DNA of 64,000 bases from an uncultured Aquimarina sp. Its GTDB lineage: Bacteria > Bacteroidota > Bacteroidia > Flavobacteriales > Flavobacteriaceae. The DNA lies in contig CANMLG010000044.1 of assembly GCA_947498765.1 (NCBI GenBank), positions 1-64,000 on the forward strand, written 5' to 3'. A program made the position numbers and the translations under genes. Shown here one piece after another: positions 56,701 through 64,000 of the stretch; position 1 is the stretch's first letter; each line of letters starts with the position of its first letter. Below the pieces are notes generated by a model. It was not told where the DNA came from and searched no databases. It saw nothing but the letters and a program-made list of their open reading frames with translations.

Positions 56701-59109
56701 ACTCATTCTGGTAGCACCACTCCTTTAATTATTGATTTAAAAGGAGTAATTGATAATGAAATAGCTCCTTTAGTTAGAATTAATTCGGGAGGAGAAACTA
56801 TTAACAATAATCAATTAAACTGGGAATCGGACAATAACACGGGAGCAACATCAAATAGTATTTTTTCTGTAAACACAGGTAATATTTTTAATGCAAACTT
56901 TAATTATGATAACAAAAGCCCTTCCATTCCTTCGCACATTGACGAAACTACTTTTAACACACTTTTTGATCAAGAAAAATTTGATTTCGGTGCTTCTCCA
57001 GAAATGGAATATCAAATTCCTATAGACAATGGAAGTTATGTAGTCAACTTATATTTGGGGAATACCTTTAATGGAACAAATCAAATTGGTGAGCGTATTT
57101 TTGATATCCTTTTAGAAGGTAACATTGCAAAAACCAACTTAGATTTAGTGGCTACTTTTGGGCATCAAATAGCAGGAATGTTAAGTTTTCCAGTAAATGT
57201 ATCTGACAATATATTAAATATTGCATTTGCACACAAAACAGAAAACCCACTCATTAATGCCATTGAAATTATTACTCCAATCATACAAATTACCCCTTTA
57301 CATATTGCCTCCTTACCTAATTTAACAAACACAAATTCGGACCAGGTAGTTATACACATGAGTGCTACTGGCGGCTTAGTTGGTATTCCATACCAATATG
57401 AAATTTCTGGTCAACCTAATGGAATTACAATGGATCCAAATACAGGAACAATCTCTGGTATTGTAAGTGATGCTCCTGGCATATATTCTGTAACATTAAC
57501 TGCCAAACAAGAAAACACTGCTAGTGAAACAAGCACATTTACTTGGGAAGTAATTGATCAAATTTTTTCTTGGACAAATAAAAATGAAGATCAAAACTAT
57601 ACGGCACGACATGAATGTTCCTTTGTACAAGCAGGAGAAAATTTCATTTTATTTGGCGGAAGAGAGTCTGCAGAAAAAATAGAAGTATATGATTACACTA
57701 ATGATTCTTGGTCTGAAGGAGGTGAAGCTCCCCTACCATTTAACCACTTTCAAGCAGTAACACACCAAGGTTTGGTTTGGGTAATTGGCGCATTTAAAAC
57801 CAATAATTTCCCTAATGAAACTCCTGCCGAATATATATATATGTACAACCCTGCATCTGAAAAATGGATAAAAGGCTTTGAAATACCTGAAAACCGAAGA
57901 AGAGGTGGCGCAGCCTTAGTTGTTCATAATGATAAATTTTACATTATTGGAGGAAATACCATAGGACATAATGGGGGCTATGTAGCATGGTTAGATATGT
58001 ATGATCCCGAACAAGGTGTGTGGACAGTATTGGATGATGCTCCTAACGAAAGGGATCATTTTCAAGCTACAGTAATAAATAATCAGCTATATGCTGTTGG
58101 AGGTAGACTTTCTGGAGGTCCGGGAGGCACATTTGGTCCGTTAATTCCAGAAGTGGATGTATACAATTTGGACACCAATACATGGACCACTTTAGCTACC
58201 AACTCTAATTTACCTACCCCCAGAGCTGCTGCTAGTGTGGTTAGTTTCAATGGACAAATATATGCTATTGGTGGCGAGGGCACTCAGCCAGGCCCTGCCT
58301 TTAGCACTGTTGAAGCTTACAATCCTTTAACAAACACATGGAACACTAAAGCTAGCTTAAATAATCCTAGACATGGTACACAAGCTATAGTTTCTGGCAA
58401 CGGAATTTTCACTCTTGGCGGCTCTCCAAACCGAGGTGGCGGAAACCAAAAAAATATGGAGTTTTTTGGAGAAGATTCGCCTGTTGGAACTCCAATAATT
58501 TCAAGTGATATAGAAACTACAAACGTTTTAAACTTTACTTATAATCTTAATGCTCCAGAAGTAAGTTTATCAATTTCATTACAAAATAATGGAGGGAACA
58601 CTGCTTCATACATAAATAATGTTTCGGTAACAGGGAATGGTTTTTCTTTAAATGAATCGATCAGTAATACTTTAATCACCCCCCTTGAAGAAAAAACAAT
58701 TAATCTCACATTTTCAGCAACTAATTTACAAAATGCCACAGGGACATTAGTGCTGGAAATTGATAATGATTTAATTGAAATCCCAATCAATGGATCGATT
58801 TCTAATTTTAATACTAGCTCAACTTCGGCTAAACAGTTAGCTGTTGATTTAAATACTACAAAGGATATTGTATTAAAAGTATTTCCAAATCCAACAAGCA
58901 ATTATTTAAAAATAGAAACCAAAAACACTATTGACAAAGTAACTAAAGCTTCCTTGTTTGACATTCAAAGAAAACTAATTATTAGTGATTCTTTTAATGA
59001 CAACACACCTACTGAAATGTCTTTAAAAAATATTTCTAGGGGATTATATTTCCTAAGTGTTGAATTGACTTCTGGAGAACTATTATTTAAAAAAATAGTT
59101 ATTGAGTAA
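53752..59109 (+). CDS. giant T9SS-sorted mosaic protein: sugar-dehydrogenase-like, calcium-binding, malectin-like and kelch domains
   Basis: 1785 residues from the ATG at 53752, at the signal peptide (ending TSFAQ); the frame opens upstream at a GTG without signal character. About 25-575 resembles PQQ-dependent sugar dehydrogenase/NHL-type propellers (PTSLDFGPDGKLYVSQQNGD, PVQIFSSGYRNAYDVV). About 576-640 is a thrombospondin-type-3-like Asp-rich calcium segment. About 640-900 is a lectin-like beta-sandwich, 900-1005 an Ig-like anchor domain, 1006-1180 malectin-like, and 1185-1270 Ig. About 1273-1573 is a kelch propeller (TARHECSF, NRRRGGAALVVHND, DAPNERDHFQATV). The last ~80 residues are the T9SS tail (VFPNPTSNYLKI, ending KKIVIE). 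Probably a surface carbohydrate-recognition or oxidation protein; activity unproven. Confidence 0.82.
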   Translation: MNRFNQHIIASLLVACYAFTSFAQEISFNAVGLQGESINNPTSLDFGPDGKLYVSQQNGDIIQYEITRNNAPQGQGTFTTSSTNVIDVVKTEIPNHTDDGVVTTVKLRQVTGILTAGTPTNPVIYVSSSDNLIGGGGSGNDVNLDTNSGVLSKLTWNGSTWDKIDLIRGLPRCEENHSTNGMDIFEKNGDIFLLLQQGGHTNKGAPSNNFVGTPEYYLSAALLIVNLSQLESMPIYTDPRTNTDYVYDLPTLNDPNRIDITNTDSRFPYPQGHPMYNATIDVGDPFGGDDGFNQAIPEIGGPVQIFSSGYRNAYDVVITENGNIYTYDNGPNTGWGGVPLIYNSNDQNIGDETTTTYNPENGDYVKGEFNESGSTGFGDTLHFIGTINDANGTYYGGHPNPIRAFPSRADIVDYQNIGGTWQEIDRSSLSASLVGVSGYFQTNFTVSNFPDDTRQGAYDVNDTNNNDTRILDVINSSTNGLCEYTASNFSNQLKGNLFAASFNGNITRYALSSTGDGLIEKEVIFSGFGSIPLDIIALPDTHIYAGTIWAVTYGADDITIFEPSESSDCITTTNPNFDPLADYDNDGFTNQDEIDNGTNFCSAGSFPQDNDNDQISDLNDNDDDNDGILDVNDAFAIDPENGTTTNLPIRYSFFNNDPGTGFFGLGFTGLMLDPSGNTNYLNQFDIDNLSFGGAAGKASIDLISDGDPINQVNDQDNAFQFGINVDNNSPNFSIHTKVESPFFGVNGVGTFPINYASVGLYIGNGDQDNYIKLVISNGTNPNDDIYGLEVLREENGNNVQSTRFNIPNILSGNAVELYISVNPGNQTAQPYISTDNGNTIQTIGNPVSLPDSFLSSTDNQGMAVGIISTSFGQAPEFSAVWDFIHINESTTDVLIADSQEIDFGIAQSNDSAILKNISISNFNDPIEGSVSIQEINITGIDNNLFEFEVNTPLIVPVDGEVIIPVKFNPNTTSIGIKNAQIEITHSGSTTPLIIDLKGVIDNEIAPLVRINSGGETINNNQLNWESDNNTGATSNSIFSVNTGNIFNANFNYDNKSPSIPSHIDETTFNTLFDQEKFDFGASPEMEYQIPIDNGSYVVNLYLGNTFNGTNQIGERIFDILLEGNIAKTNLDLVATFGHQIAGMLSFPVNVSDNILNIAFAHKTENPLINAIEIITPIIQITPLHIASLPNLTNTNSDQVVIHMSATGGLVGIPYQYEISGQPNGITMDPNTGTISGIVSDAPGIYSVTLTAKQENTASETSTFTWEVIDQIFSWTNKNEDQNYTARHECSFVQAGENFILFGGRESAEKIEVYDYTNDSWSEGGEAPLPFNHFQAVTHQGLVWVIGAFKTNNFPNETPAEYIYMYNPASEKWIKGFEIPENRRRGGAALVVHNDKFYIIGGNTIGHNGGYVAWLDMYDPEQGVWTVLDDAPNERDHFQATVINNQLYAVGGRLSGGPGGTFGPLIPEVDVYNLDTNTWTTLATNSNLPTPRAAASVVSFNGQIYAIGGEGTQPGPAFSTVEAYNPLTNTWNTKASLNNPRHGTQAIVSGNGIFTLGGSPNRGGGNQKNMEFFGEDSPVGTPIISSDIETTNVLNFTYNLNAPEVSLSISLQNNGGNTASYINNVSVTGNGFSLNESISNTLITPLEEKTINLTFSATNLQNATGTLVLEIDNDLIEIPINGSISNFNTSSTSAKQLAVDLNTTKDIVLKVFPNPTSNYLKIETKNTIDKVTKASLFDIQRKLIISDSFNDNTPTEMSLKNISRGLYFLSVELTSGELLFKKIVIE

Positions 59110-59125
59110 TAATCCGCTCATCAAC

Positions 59126-59161
59126 AAAAAAGGAGTCATCAAATTTGATGACTCCTTTTTT
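59126..59161. terminator. bidirectional terminator between the giant T9SS gene and the SulP gene
   Basis: A perfect 26-base palindrome (59131-59156) flanked by an A-run on the left and a T-run on the right, 21 bases past the T9SS stop and 28 bases past the stop of the convergent SulP gene. Confidence 0.92.
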
Positions 59162-59184
59162 GCTCATATAAAACTTTAAAATGA

Positions 59185-60798
59185 TTATTTTAAAGCTTTA
59201 GCCATTACATGATATCTTGGATCTTCTACGCTTTCTTCAATTACCCCTTCAAATTTAGGAGAAGCTTTATGCATTAAATCTTTACACTCCATGCTCAAGT
59301 GTTTCAAGGTTAATTTCTTTCCAACTTTTTCATATTTTTCAACCAAAACAAAAATAGCTTCCAAAGCAGAATGATCTGCTACTTTTGCTTCCATAAAATC
59401 AATTTCAACAGTACTAGGATCACCGTTAACATCAAACTTAGAGTTAAAACTTTGAATACTTCCAAAAAACACTGACCCCCATATTTCGTATACCTTTGTA
59501 CCGTTTTCTTTCACAAAACGATTTACCCTAACACGTTTAGCGCTTTCCCAAGCAAAAACTAATGCTGAAATAATTACCCCAGCCAATACTGCAATAGCCA
59601 AATCAACAAAAACAGTAATTGTGGATACAGCAATCAACACAAAAGCGTCTGATTTTGGAATACGTTTTAAAATACGAAAACTACTCCATGCAAAAGTTTC
59701 GATTACCATCATAAACATTACACCAACCAAAGCGGCTATAGGCACCATTTCAATATACGTATCTGCAAATAATATAAATATCAACAAAGTTACTGCCATT
59801 ACAATACCCGACGCTCGACCTCGACCACCAGAGTTTATATTAATCATCGTTTGACCAATCATTCCACAACCTGCAGTACCTCCAAATAATCCACTTACTA
59901 CATTGGCTGCTCCTTGAGCCACACATTCTCGGTTACCATTTCCTCTAGTTTCAGTAATTTCATCCACTAAATTTAAAGTCATTAACGACTCAATTAAACC
60001 TACTGCTGCCGCTAAAGCCGCATAAGGCAAAATAAATGTAAATGTATCTAAAGCCAATGGTAAGTGTTCCCATAACTCTAAATTAGGTGTGGGGAATTTT
60101 CCTTTTAATCCAGCGCCTCCACCTTCACGTATATAAGACCCCACGGTAGTCACATTAATATTTCCAAATATTTTTATCAATGACACAATTAATATAGCCG
60201 TTAATGCTGCTGGTAATTTTTTAGTGTATTTAAACTTAGGTAAAAAGTAGACTAAAGCCATTGTTAATCCTACTAGACCAATCATACTATACAATTCCGT
60301 TCCTTCCATAATGGTAGCAACTCCTTTTGGGGTTTTATGAAAAAACATTTTCAATTGCGCTAAAAAAATCACAATGGCTAAACCATTTACAAATCCCATC
60401 ATTACGGGATGCGGAATTAAACGAACAAAACGTCCTAATTTAAAAAGCCCTGCAATAATTTGAATTACTCCCATCAAAATAACAGTCGCTAATAAGTAAA
60501 AATACCCCATGTTTTCAACCGGTATATCAAAGGCTAAGCCTCTTTTATTTCCGTCAATCAACAAATGAATAAGCACCACTGCTACCGCTCCAGCCGCTCC
60601 TGATATTAAGCCAGGTCTTCCTCCAAAAATGGCCGCTATTAACCCAACCATAAATGCCCCAGATAAAGCCACCAAAGGATCAATACCTAGTACAAAAGCA
60701 AAAGCTACCACCTCAGGTATCATAGCTAATGAAGTTGTAATCCCTGCTGTAATATCATTTTTAATTCCTTCCGAATTTGTTTTAAAATACTGTTTCAC
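59185..60798 (-). CDS. SulP family inorganic anion transporter
   Basis: 537 residues. About twelve to fourteen TM segments over the first ~430 residues, with the family's GITTSLAMIPEVVAFAFVLG at the first helices and ALSGAFMVGLIAAIFGG, then a C-terminal STAS domain (about 440-530: VEIDFMEAKVADHSALEAI). Transports sulfate, bicarbonate or related anions; substrate not determinable. A possible use is handling sulfate set free from algal polysaccharides, but no sulfatase is in the window. Confidence 0.92.
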   Translation of the reverse strand: MKQYFKTNSEGIKNDITAGITTSLAMIPEVVAFAFVLGIDPLVALSGAFMVGLIAAIFGGRPGLISGAAGAVAVVLIHLLIDGNKRGLAFDIPVENMGYFYLLATVILMGVIQIIAGLFKLGRFVRLIPHPVMMGFVNGLAIVIFLAQLKMFFHKTPKGVATIMEGTELYSMIGLVGLTMALVYFLPKFKYTKKLPAALTAILIVSLIKIFGNINVTTVGSYIREGGGAGLKGKFPTPNLELWEHLPLALDTFTFILPYAALAAAVGLIESLMTLNLVDEITETRGNGNRECVAQGAANVVSGLFGGTAGCGMIGQTMININSGGRGRASGIVMAVTLLIFILFADTYIEMVPIAALVGVMFMMVIETFAWSSFRILKRIPKSDAFVLIAVSTITVFVDLAIAVLAGVIISALVFAWESAKRVRVNRFVKENGTKVYEIWGSVFFGSIQSFNSKFDVNGDPSTVEIDFMEAKVADHSALEAIFVLVEKYEKVGKKLTLKHLSMECKDLMHKASPKFEGVIEESVEDPRYHVMAKALK

Positions 60799-60950
60799 AA
60801 TATGTGTTTATTGAATTATTTACGTACAGAGCACATAATAATTGTACCCTTTTTTAAAAGTGCAAAAGTACAGCTTTAAAACGAATAAAATAAGCCTTAG
60901 TTTTATCAATGAATTGGGCGGAGCAGGCTGTGTTGAACTTAGTCAACCTA

Positions 60951-61307
60951 CTACAAATTTTTATCTTTTTCAATTTCCCACATTATAGCATCAATTTTTT
61001 TCTGGTACTTTTTTACTCTTAATTTATCCTGTAATGGAAAAACCAACGTGCCAATTATCAAAAGGGTGAAATATACAGCTGCGCAAAACAAAACCGCTTG
61101 CAAGTACCCTCTATCTAGCTTTTCTATAACAGTTTCGGAATTCCCTACGTACGTAGTATCCTGCCCATAAAAAGGAGCAATAAATGAAAAACCAATTCCG
61201 AACAAAACAAACAACAACATATTTTTTTTAAAATAATTAGCGTCTTTTTTTAGCATTTCTATTTTTGCCTTGTAAACAATTATTCTGTTTTCTTGATAAG
61301 CCGTCAT
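60951..61307 (-). CDS. small membrane protein with two TM helices
   Basis: 118 residues. A basic N-terminal helix precedes two hydrophobic segments (about 30-48 and 71-92) and a charged, helical C-terminus (KKYQKKIDAIMWEIEKDKNL). No family recognised. Its start lies 1 base after the NUDIX stop, so it is probably co-transcribed and coupled with that gene. Confidence 0.65.
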   Translation of the reverse strand: MTAYQENRIIVYKAKIEMLKKDANYFKKNMLLFVLFGIGFSFIAPFYGQDTTYVGNSETVIEKLDRGYLQAVLFCAAVYFTLLIIGTLVFPLQDKLRVKKYQKKIDAIMWEIEKDKNL

Positions 61308-61308
61308 A

Positions 61309-61908
61309 TTAATTAAAATATTCCATTGGAAACAACTCTTTTATTGCTCCGTATGTGCTTTCTAATGCTTTTTTACTCTTTTTAAATGATTTCCACTTTA
61401 CTTTGGTTATTCCCTCCTCTTCCTGAGGCAAAAGTTTACCCTCAAAATCAGTATACATTTCAAACCAATAGGTCAACTTTAACTTGTATGAACCATTACG
61501 CTTGTATACATGATAGGTTTTTTTTATAAAGTCTCCTAAAATCAAATTTTCCGCCCCTGTTTCCTCCTCTACTTCGCGCAAAGCTGTTTGTGCAATAGAT
61601 TCTTTTTTTTCAGCTTTTCCTTTTGGCAAATCCCATTTATCATTTCGATAAATAAATAATATTTTTTGCTCAGCATTATATACCTTCCCCCCTCCAGCTA
61701 ATACAACAGGTAATTTTTTATGTAAAATTTTCAAAAGTTTATCCTCCTTTTTATGATACAGGTGGTATTTCAACTCAGGCTGAACTAAAAGCTTTTGTAT
61801 GATTTCAATCATATTCGCTTTTTTTATATTTATTTTAATATGTTCATTGGAAATACAAGATTCACAGGACAGGATAATTGCTGAATTATTGACAAAAACT
61901 TTATACAT
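61309..61908 (-). CDS. NUDIX hydrolase
   Basis: 199 residues. The Nudix box is intact (GKAEKKESIAQTALREVEEE followed by TGA, residues about 100-122) after FIYRNDKWDLPK. The ~65 residues before the domain (MYKVFVNNSAIIL) match the N-terminal extension I recall in flavobacterial homologues, which supports the start at 61908. Substrate unknown; nucleoside di- or polyphosphate derivatives are typical. Start codon is only 8 bases from that of divergent pyrE. Confidence 0.9.
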   Translation of the reverse strand: MYKVFVNNSAIILSCESCISNEHIKINIKKANMIEIIQKLLVQPELKYHLYHKKEDKLLKILHKKLPVVLAGGGKVYNAEQKILFIYRNDKWDLPKGKAEKKESIAQTALREVEEETGAENLILGDFIKKTYHVYKRNGSYKLKLTYWFEMYTDFEGKLLPQEEEGITKVKWKSFKKSKKALESTYGAIKELFPMEYFN

Positions 61909-61911
61909 TTG
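61904..61911 (+). promoter_or_regulatory. -7 promoter element of pyrE overlapping the NUDIX start codon
   Basis: TACATTTG matches TAnnTTTG and ends five bases before the pyrE ATG at 61917, so the transcript would begin at or within a base or two of the start codon. Confidence 0.45.
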
Positions 61912-61916
61912 CGACT

Positions 61917-62558
61917 ATGATTTTTGATATAGAAACTGCCAAAGAAACAGCAGCTCAATTGCTGCAAATTAATGCAATTAAATTACAACCACAAACCCCT
62001 TTTACATGGGCATCGGGATGGAAGTCACCTATCTATTGTGACAACAGAATTAGCCTTTCTTTCCCTAAGGTTCGTAACTCCATAAAAAACAAATTTGCAG
62101 CTGCGATTCGCAAACAATATCCAAATGCAGAAGTTATTGCTGGCGTAGCCACTGGCGCTATAGGAATTGGCATGCTTGTAGCTGACGCACTTGATTTACC
62201 ATTTATTTATATTAGACCCGAAGCTAAAAAGCATGGCAGACAAAATCAAATAGAGGGTATTGTACCCGAAGGCAAAAATGTAGTTGTTATTGAGGATTTA
62301 ATTAGTACAGGAAAAAGTAGCCTACTAGCTGTTGAAGCCTTAAAAAAATGCAACGCCAACATGCTGGGTATGGTAGCCATTTTTAGTTATGGTTTCCAAA
62401 TAGCTGCCGATAATTTTGCTGCTGCAGAAGTAACGCTACACACACTTAGCAACTACGAAAATTTAATTGTTTTAGCTCAAGAAGCCAACTACATAACAGC
62501 TGAAGAAGCTAAAACGCTACAAAATTGGAGAAAAAACCCATCGGAATGGGGTAAATAA
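61917..62558 (+). CDS. pyrE: orotate phosphoribosyltransferase
   Basis: 213 residues, the usual length. The PRPP-binding loop VVVIEDLISTGKSSL is clear, with TWASGWKSPIYCDNR near the N-terminus and YIRPEAKKHGRQNQIEG as the catalytic flexible loop. Converts orotate and PRPP to OMP in pyrimidine synthesis. Divergent from the NUDIX gene and followed by the SRPBCC gene. Confidence 0.96.
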   Translation: MIFDIETAKETAAQLLQINAIKLQPQTPFTWASGWKSPIYCDNRISLSFPKVRNSIKNKFAAAIRKQYPNAEVIAGVATGAIGIGMLVADALDLPFIYIRPEAKKHGRQNQIEGIVPEGKNVVVIEDLISTGKSSLLAVEALKKCNANMLGMVAIFSYGFQIAADNFAAAEVTLHTLSNYENLIVLAQEANYITAEEAKTLQNWRKNPSEWGK

Positions 62559-62624
62559 ATAACATTACATTTAACAACTAACATTCCTTTTAACCAACAA
62601 AAAAATAACAAATCACGAAAAAGC

Positions 62625-63017
62625 ATGAATTTAGAAAGCCCTAAAGTTTGTATTAGCAAAAACACTCAAGAAGTATTTAATTTTTTAACTAAAGTTGAAA
62701 ACTTTGAACAAATAATGCCTGATAGCAAACAAAAATTTGAAAAACTTAGTGACGAAAAATTCCTGTTTCAATTAAAAGGAATGCCCGAAATTGTATTGAA
62801 ACAAAAAGAGCAGATTTCACCAAGTAAGGTTGTTCTTGGAGCAGCTAGCGATAAACTTCCTTTCACACTTACCGCAAATATTGACGCCTTAAGTGATAAC
62901 GAAACTGAAACTCAGCTTATTTTTGACGGAGAATTTAATGCAATGATGGCTATGATGATTAAAAAGCCAATTCAAAACTTTATAAATGCTTTGGCTGAAA
63001 ATTTGAAAAACATTTAG
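62625..63017 (+). CDS. SRPBCC (START-like) family protein
   Basis: 130 residues. The pattern of an N-terminal strand (KVCISKNTQEVFNFLTKVEN), a helix and a run of beta strands closing with a long C-terminal helix (KKPIQNFINALAENLKNI) is that of the SRPBCC fold, which forms a hydrophobic ligand pocket. Ligand unknown. Conserved next to pyrE in flavobacteria as far as I recall. Followed by a terminator. Confidence 0.8.
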   Translation: MNLESPKVCISKNTQEVFNFLTKVENFEQIMPDSKQKFEKLSDEKFLFQLKGMPEIVLKQKEQISPSKVVLGAASDKLPFTLTANIDALSDNETETQLIFDGEFNAMMAMMIKKPIQNFINALAENLKNI

Positions 63018-63037
63018 AATTCAAATTATATATTTAA

Positions 63038-63073
63038 CAAGCTCCATTTACTAGTAAATGGAGCTTGCTTTTT
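63038..63073 (+). terminator. rho-independent terminator after the SRPBCC gene
   Basis: A 13-bp perfect stem (63038-63050 with 63055-63067), CTAG loop and a following T-run, 20 bases past the stop. The convergent birA stop lies just beyond. Confidence 0.9.
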
Positions 63074-63081
63074 ATACCTAA

Positions 63082-63810
63082 TTAATATTTCAATTCAATT
63101 TGTTTTAAATCATAAGTATTAACACACTCATCTTCCTCCATCACTTGCAGCAAACCTTGATTAGTCACTCCCTGAATAATACCCACAAACTCCCTATTAT
63201 CAACCACAAAAGTTGATGGCTTTTTGTATCGAAACATGGCATTTTCAAAATCTTGCTTCAATTTATTAAAATCTTTAGCCTGGTAATTTTCAAAAAAACT
63301 TTCTAAACACATTAAAATTTGCTGGAGTATTTCTTCTAGCGAAAGCGAAATCCCTAGTATATTTTTTATTGATGAGGCTTTAGGCAAATTATAAAAATCT
63401 ACTTGATTTACATTTAAGCCAATTCCAATTATTGTTTCGGACAAAACGCCATTTTGATAGCTATTTTCAATCAAAATCCCTCCAATCTTTTTATTGGCTG
63501 ACAAAATGTCGTTCGGCCACTTAATTTTTAAATGCGGTAAACTATTTTTTTTTAAAACACTTTTTACAGCCAAAGCGGTTAGCATATTTAGAACAAATGG
63601 CTGTAAAGCGACAGCCTCCTTAATTGAAAAAAAGACACTAAAAGTAAGATTTTTACCCGCTTCGGCTTCCCAATTTGATCCGCGCTGCCCCCTACCTTTA
63701 GTTTGTTTTTTTGCCCAAACACATGTTGGTTCTACAATACTTTTTTGCCGTAAAGCTTCTTTTAAAAAACTATTTGTAGATGGTATGGCATCAACTTTGA
63801 TTATTTTCAT
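63082..63810 (-). CDS. birA: biotin--[acetyl-CoA-carboxylase] ligase
   Basis: 242 residues from the ATG at 63810 (MKIIKVDAIPSTNSFL). The frame is open to 63927, but that hydrophobic extension is not part of the family. Lacks the N-terminal DNA-binding domain of E. coli BirA, so it is ligase only. The biotin/AMP-binding motif KGRGQRGSNWEAEAGKN and the IKWPNDILSANKKIGGIL segment are intact. Attaches biotin to the acetyl-CoA carboxylase carrier protein. Divergent from the gene starting at 63978. Confidence 0.94.
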   Translation of the reverse strand: MKIIKVDAIPSTNSFLKEALRQKSIVEPTCVWAKKQTKGRGQRGSNWEAEAGKNLTFSVFFSIKEAVALQPFVLNMLTALAVKSVLKKNSLPHLKIKWPNDILSANKKIGGILIENSYQNGVLSETIIGIGLNVNQVDFYNLPKASSIKNILGISLSLEEILQQILMCLESFFENYQAKDFNKLKQDFENAMFRYKKPSTFVVDNREFVGIIQGVTNQGLLQVMEEDECVNTYDLKQIELKY

Positions 63811-63961
63811 TAAAATTATAGACTTTTGCTTGTACAAATAAGGTGTTAAAAAGCCAAAAAAGAATAACTTTGTTATAACTAATAAAAAAACGGCTTTATC
63901 TTTTTTTTGAATACCGTAAATTAGCATATAGACTATAAAACATCAACTGATCACAATTTCT

Positions 63962-63969
63962 TAAATTTG
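63962..63969 (+). promoter_or_regulatory. -7 promoter element of the gene at 63978
   Basis: TAAATTTG matches TAnnTTTG and lies 8 bases before the ATG, implying a very short leader. Confidence 0.4.
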
Positions 63970-63977
63970 CTACTAGC

Positions 63978-64000
63978 ATGCAAGAAAGAGTAAAAAAAAT
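63978..64000 (+). CDS. start of a gene cut by the window edge, possibly ribosome silencing factor
   Basis: Only MQERVKK is visible. The position, divergent from birA, is where rsfS (followed by ftsH) usually lies in Bacteroidetes, so rsfS is suggested from gene order alone. Confidence 0.4.

Noticed and set aside
55590..58901. Several 65-140 codon minus-strand ORFs inside the giant T9SS gene
   Set aside because: All lie antisense to repeat-rich coding sequence with clear domain motifs on the plus strand.
63811..63927. 39-residue N-terminal extension of birA
   Set aside because: Hydrophobic, unlike the helix-turn-helix domain of longer BirA proteins; the family start is at 63810.

Overview
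The window is AT-rich chromosomal DNA from a member of the Bacteroidetes, most likely a marine, polysaccharide-degrading Flavobacteriaceae. The evidence is: four proteins with C-terminal type IX secretion (T9SS) sorting domains; a TonB-dependent receptor/DUF4249 pair; Bacteroidetes-type -7 promoter motifs (TAnnTTTG) in place of Shine-Dalgarno-led starts; flavobacterial gene neighbourhoods (asnS-rpoN, pyrE-SRPBCC-birA); and several secreted glycoside hydrolases. No IS element, prophage, CRISPR array, rRNA or origin was found. One tRNA (Pro, GGG) is present.

Layout. 90-5365 (-): a three-gene cassette of a DUF1800 protein, a Tat-exported DUF1501 protein and a T9SS surface protein with a discoidin-like domain, a CXXCH haem motif, two near-identical Ig-like repeats and long poly-Glu linkers. 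5712-8588 (-): two paralogous secreted GH16 enzymes. 8930-17366 (+): housekeeping genes pyrH, frr, an RND/MMPL exporter, asnS, rpoN and a YbdG-type MscS channel. 17653-23681: a large T9SS protein with DGT-type repeats, divergent from a lipoprotein that joins a kelch propeller to a DUF5060-like/TIM-barrel glycoside hydrolase. 24029-24254: two unexplained short ORFs. 24297-27927: PorT-like barrel, cysS, yidD, lgt. 27993-38406: membrane-anchored AraC regulator, GH5-PKD-CBM3 cellulase-like enzyme, TonB receptor + DUF4249 lipoprotein, GH2 beta-galactosidase. 38587-44074 (-): a MraY/WecA-type transferase, a carboxypeptidase-regulatory-like protein coupled to a small Cys protein, tRNA-Pro, prfA and a sirtuin. 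44405-47050: a YfiR-domain hybrid histidine kinase convergent with two stand-alone receivers. 47374-53570: a frameshifted small gene, yaaA, rluD, a PASTA protein, ddl, coaD, a zinc-ribbon membrane protein and a lipoprotein with a putative carbohydrate-binding domain. 53752-59109: an approximately 1785-residue T9SS mosaic (sugar-dehydrogenase-like, calcium-binding, malectin-like and kelch modules). 59185-64000: SulP transporter, small membrane protein, NUDIX, pyrE, SRPBCC protein, birA and the first codons of a further gene.

How it fits together. The accessory genes point to breakdown of algal or plant polysaccharides at the cell surface: galactan hydrolysis (GH16, GH2), beta-glucan hydrolysis (GH5-CBM3), and a kelch/DUF5060 enzyme whose kelch module reappears in the giant T9SS protein. 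Substrates are inferred from family membership only. They are interleaved with core genes rather than gathered in one classical susCD locus.

Non-coding points of interest: an 18-bp perfect inverted repeat that starts where the predicted GH2 transcript begins, a terminator-like hairpin just ahead of asnS, two 7-bp tandem repeat arrays directly after gene ends, and a homopolymer frameshift in a small gene.
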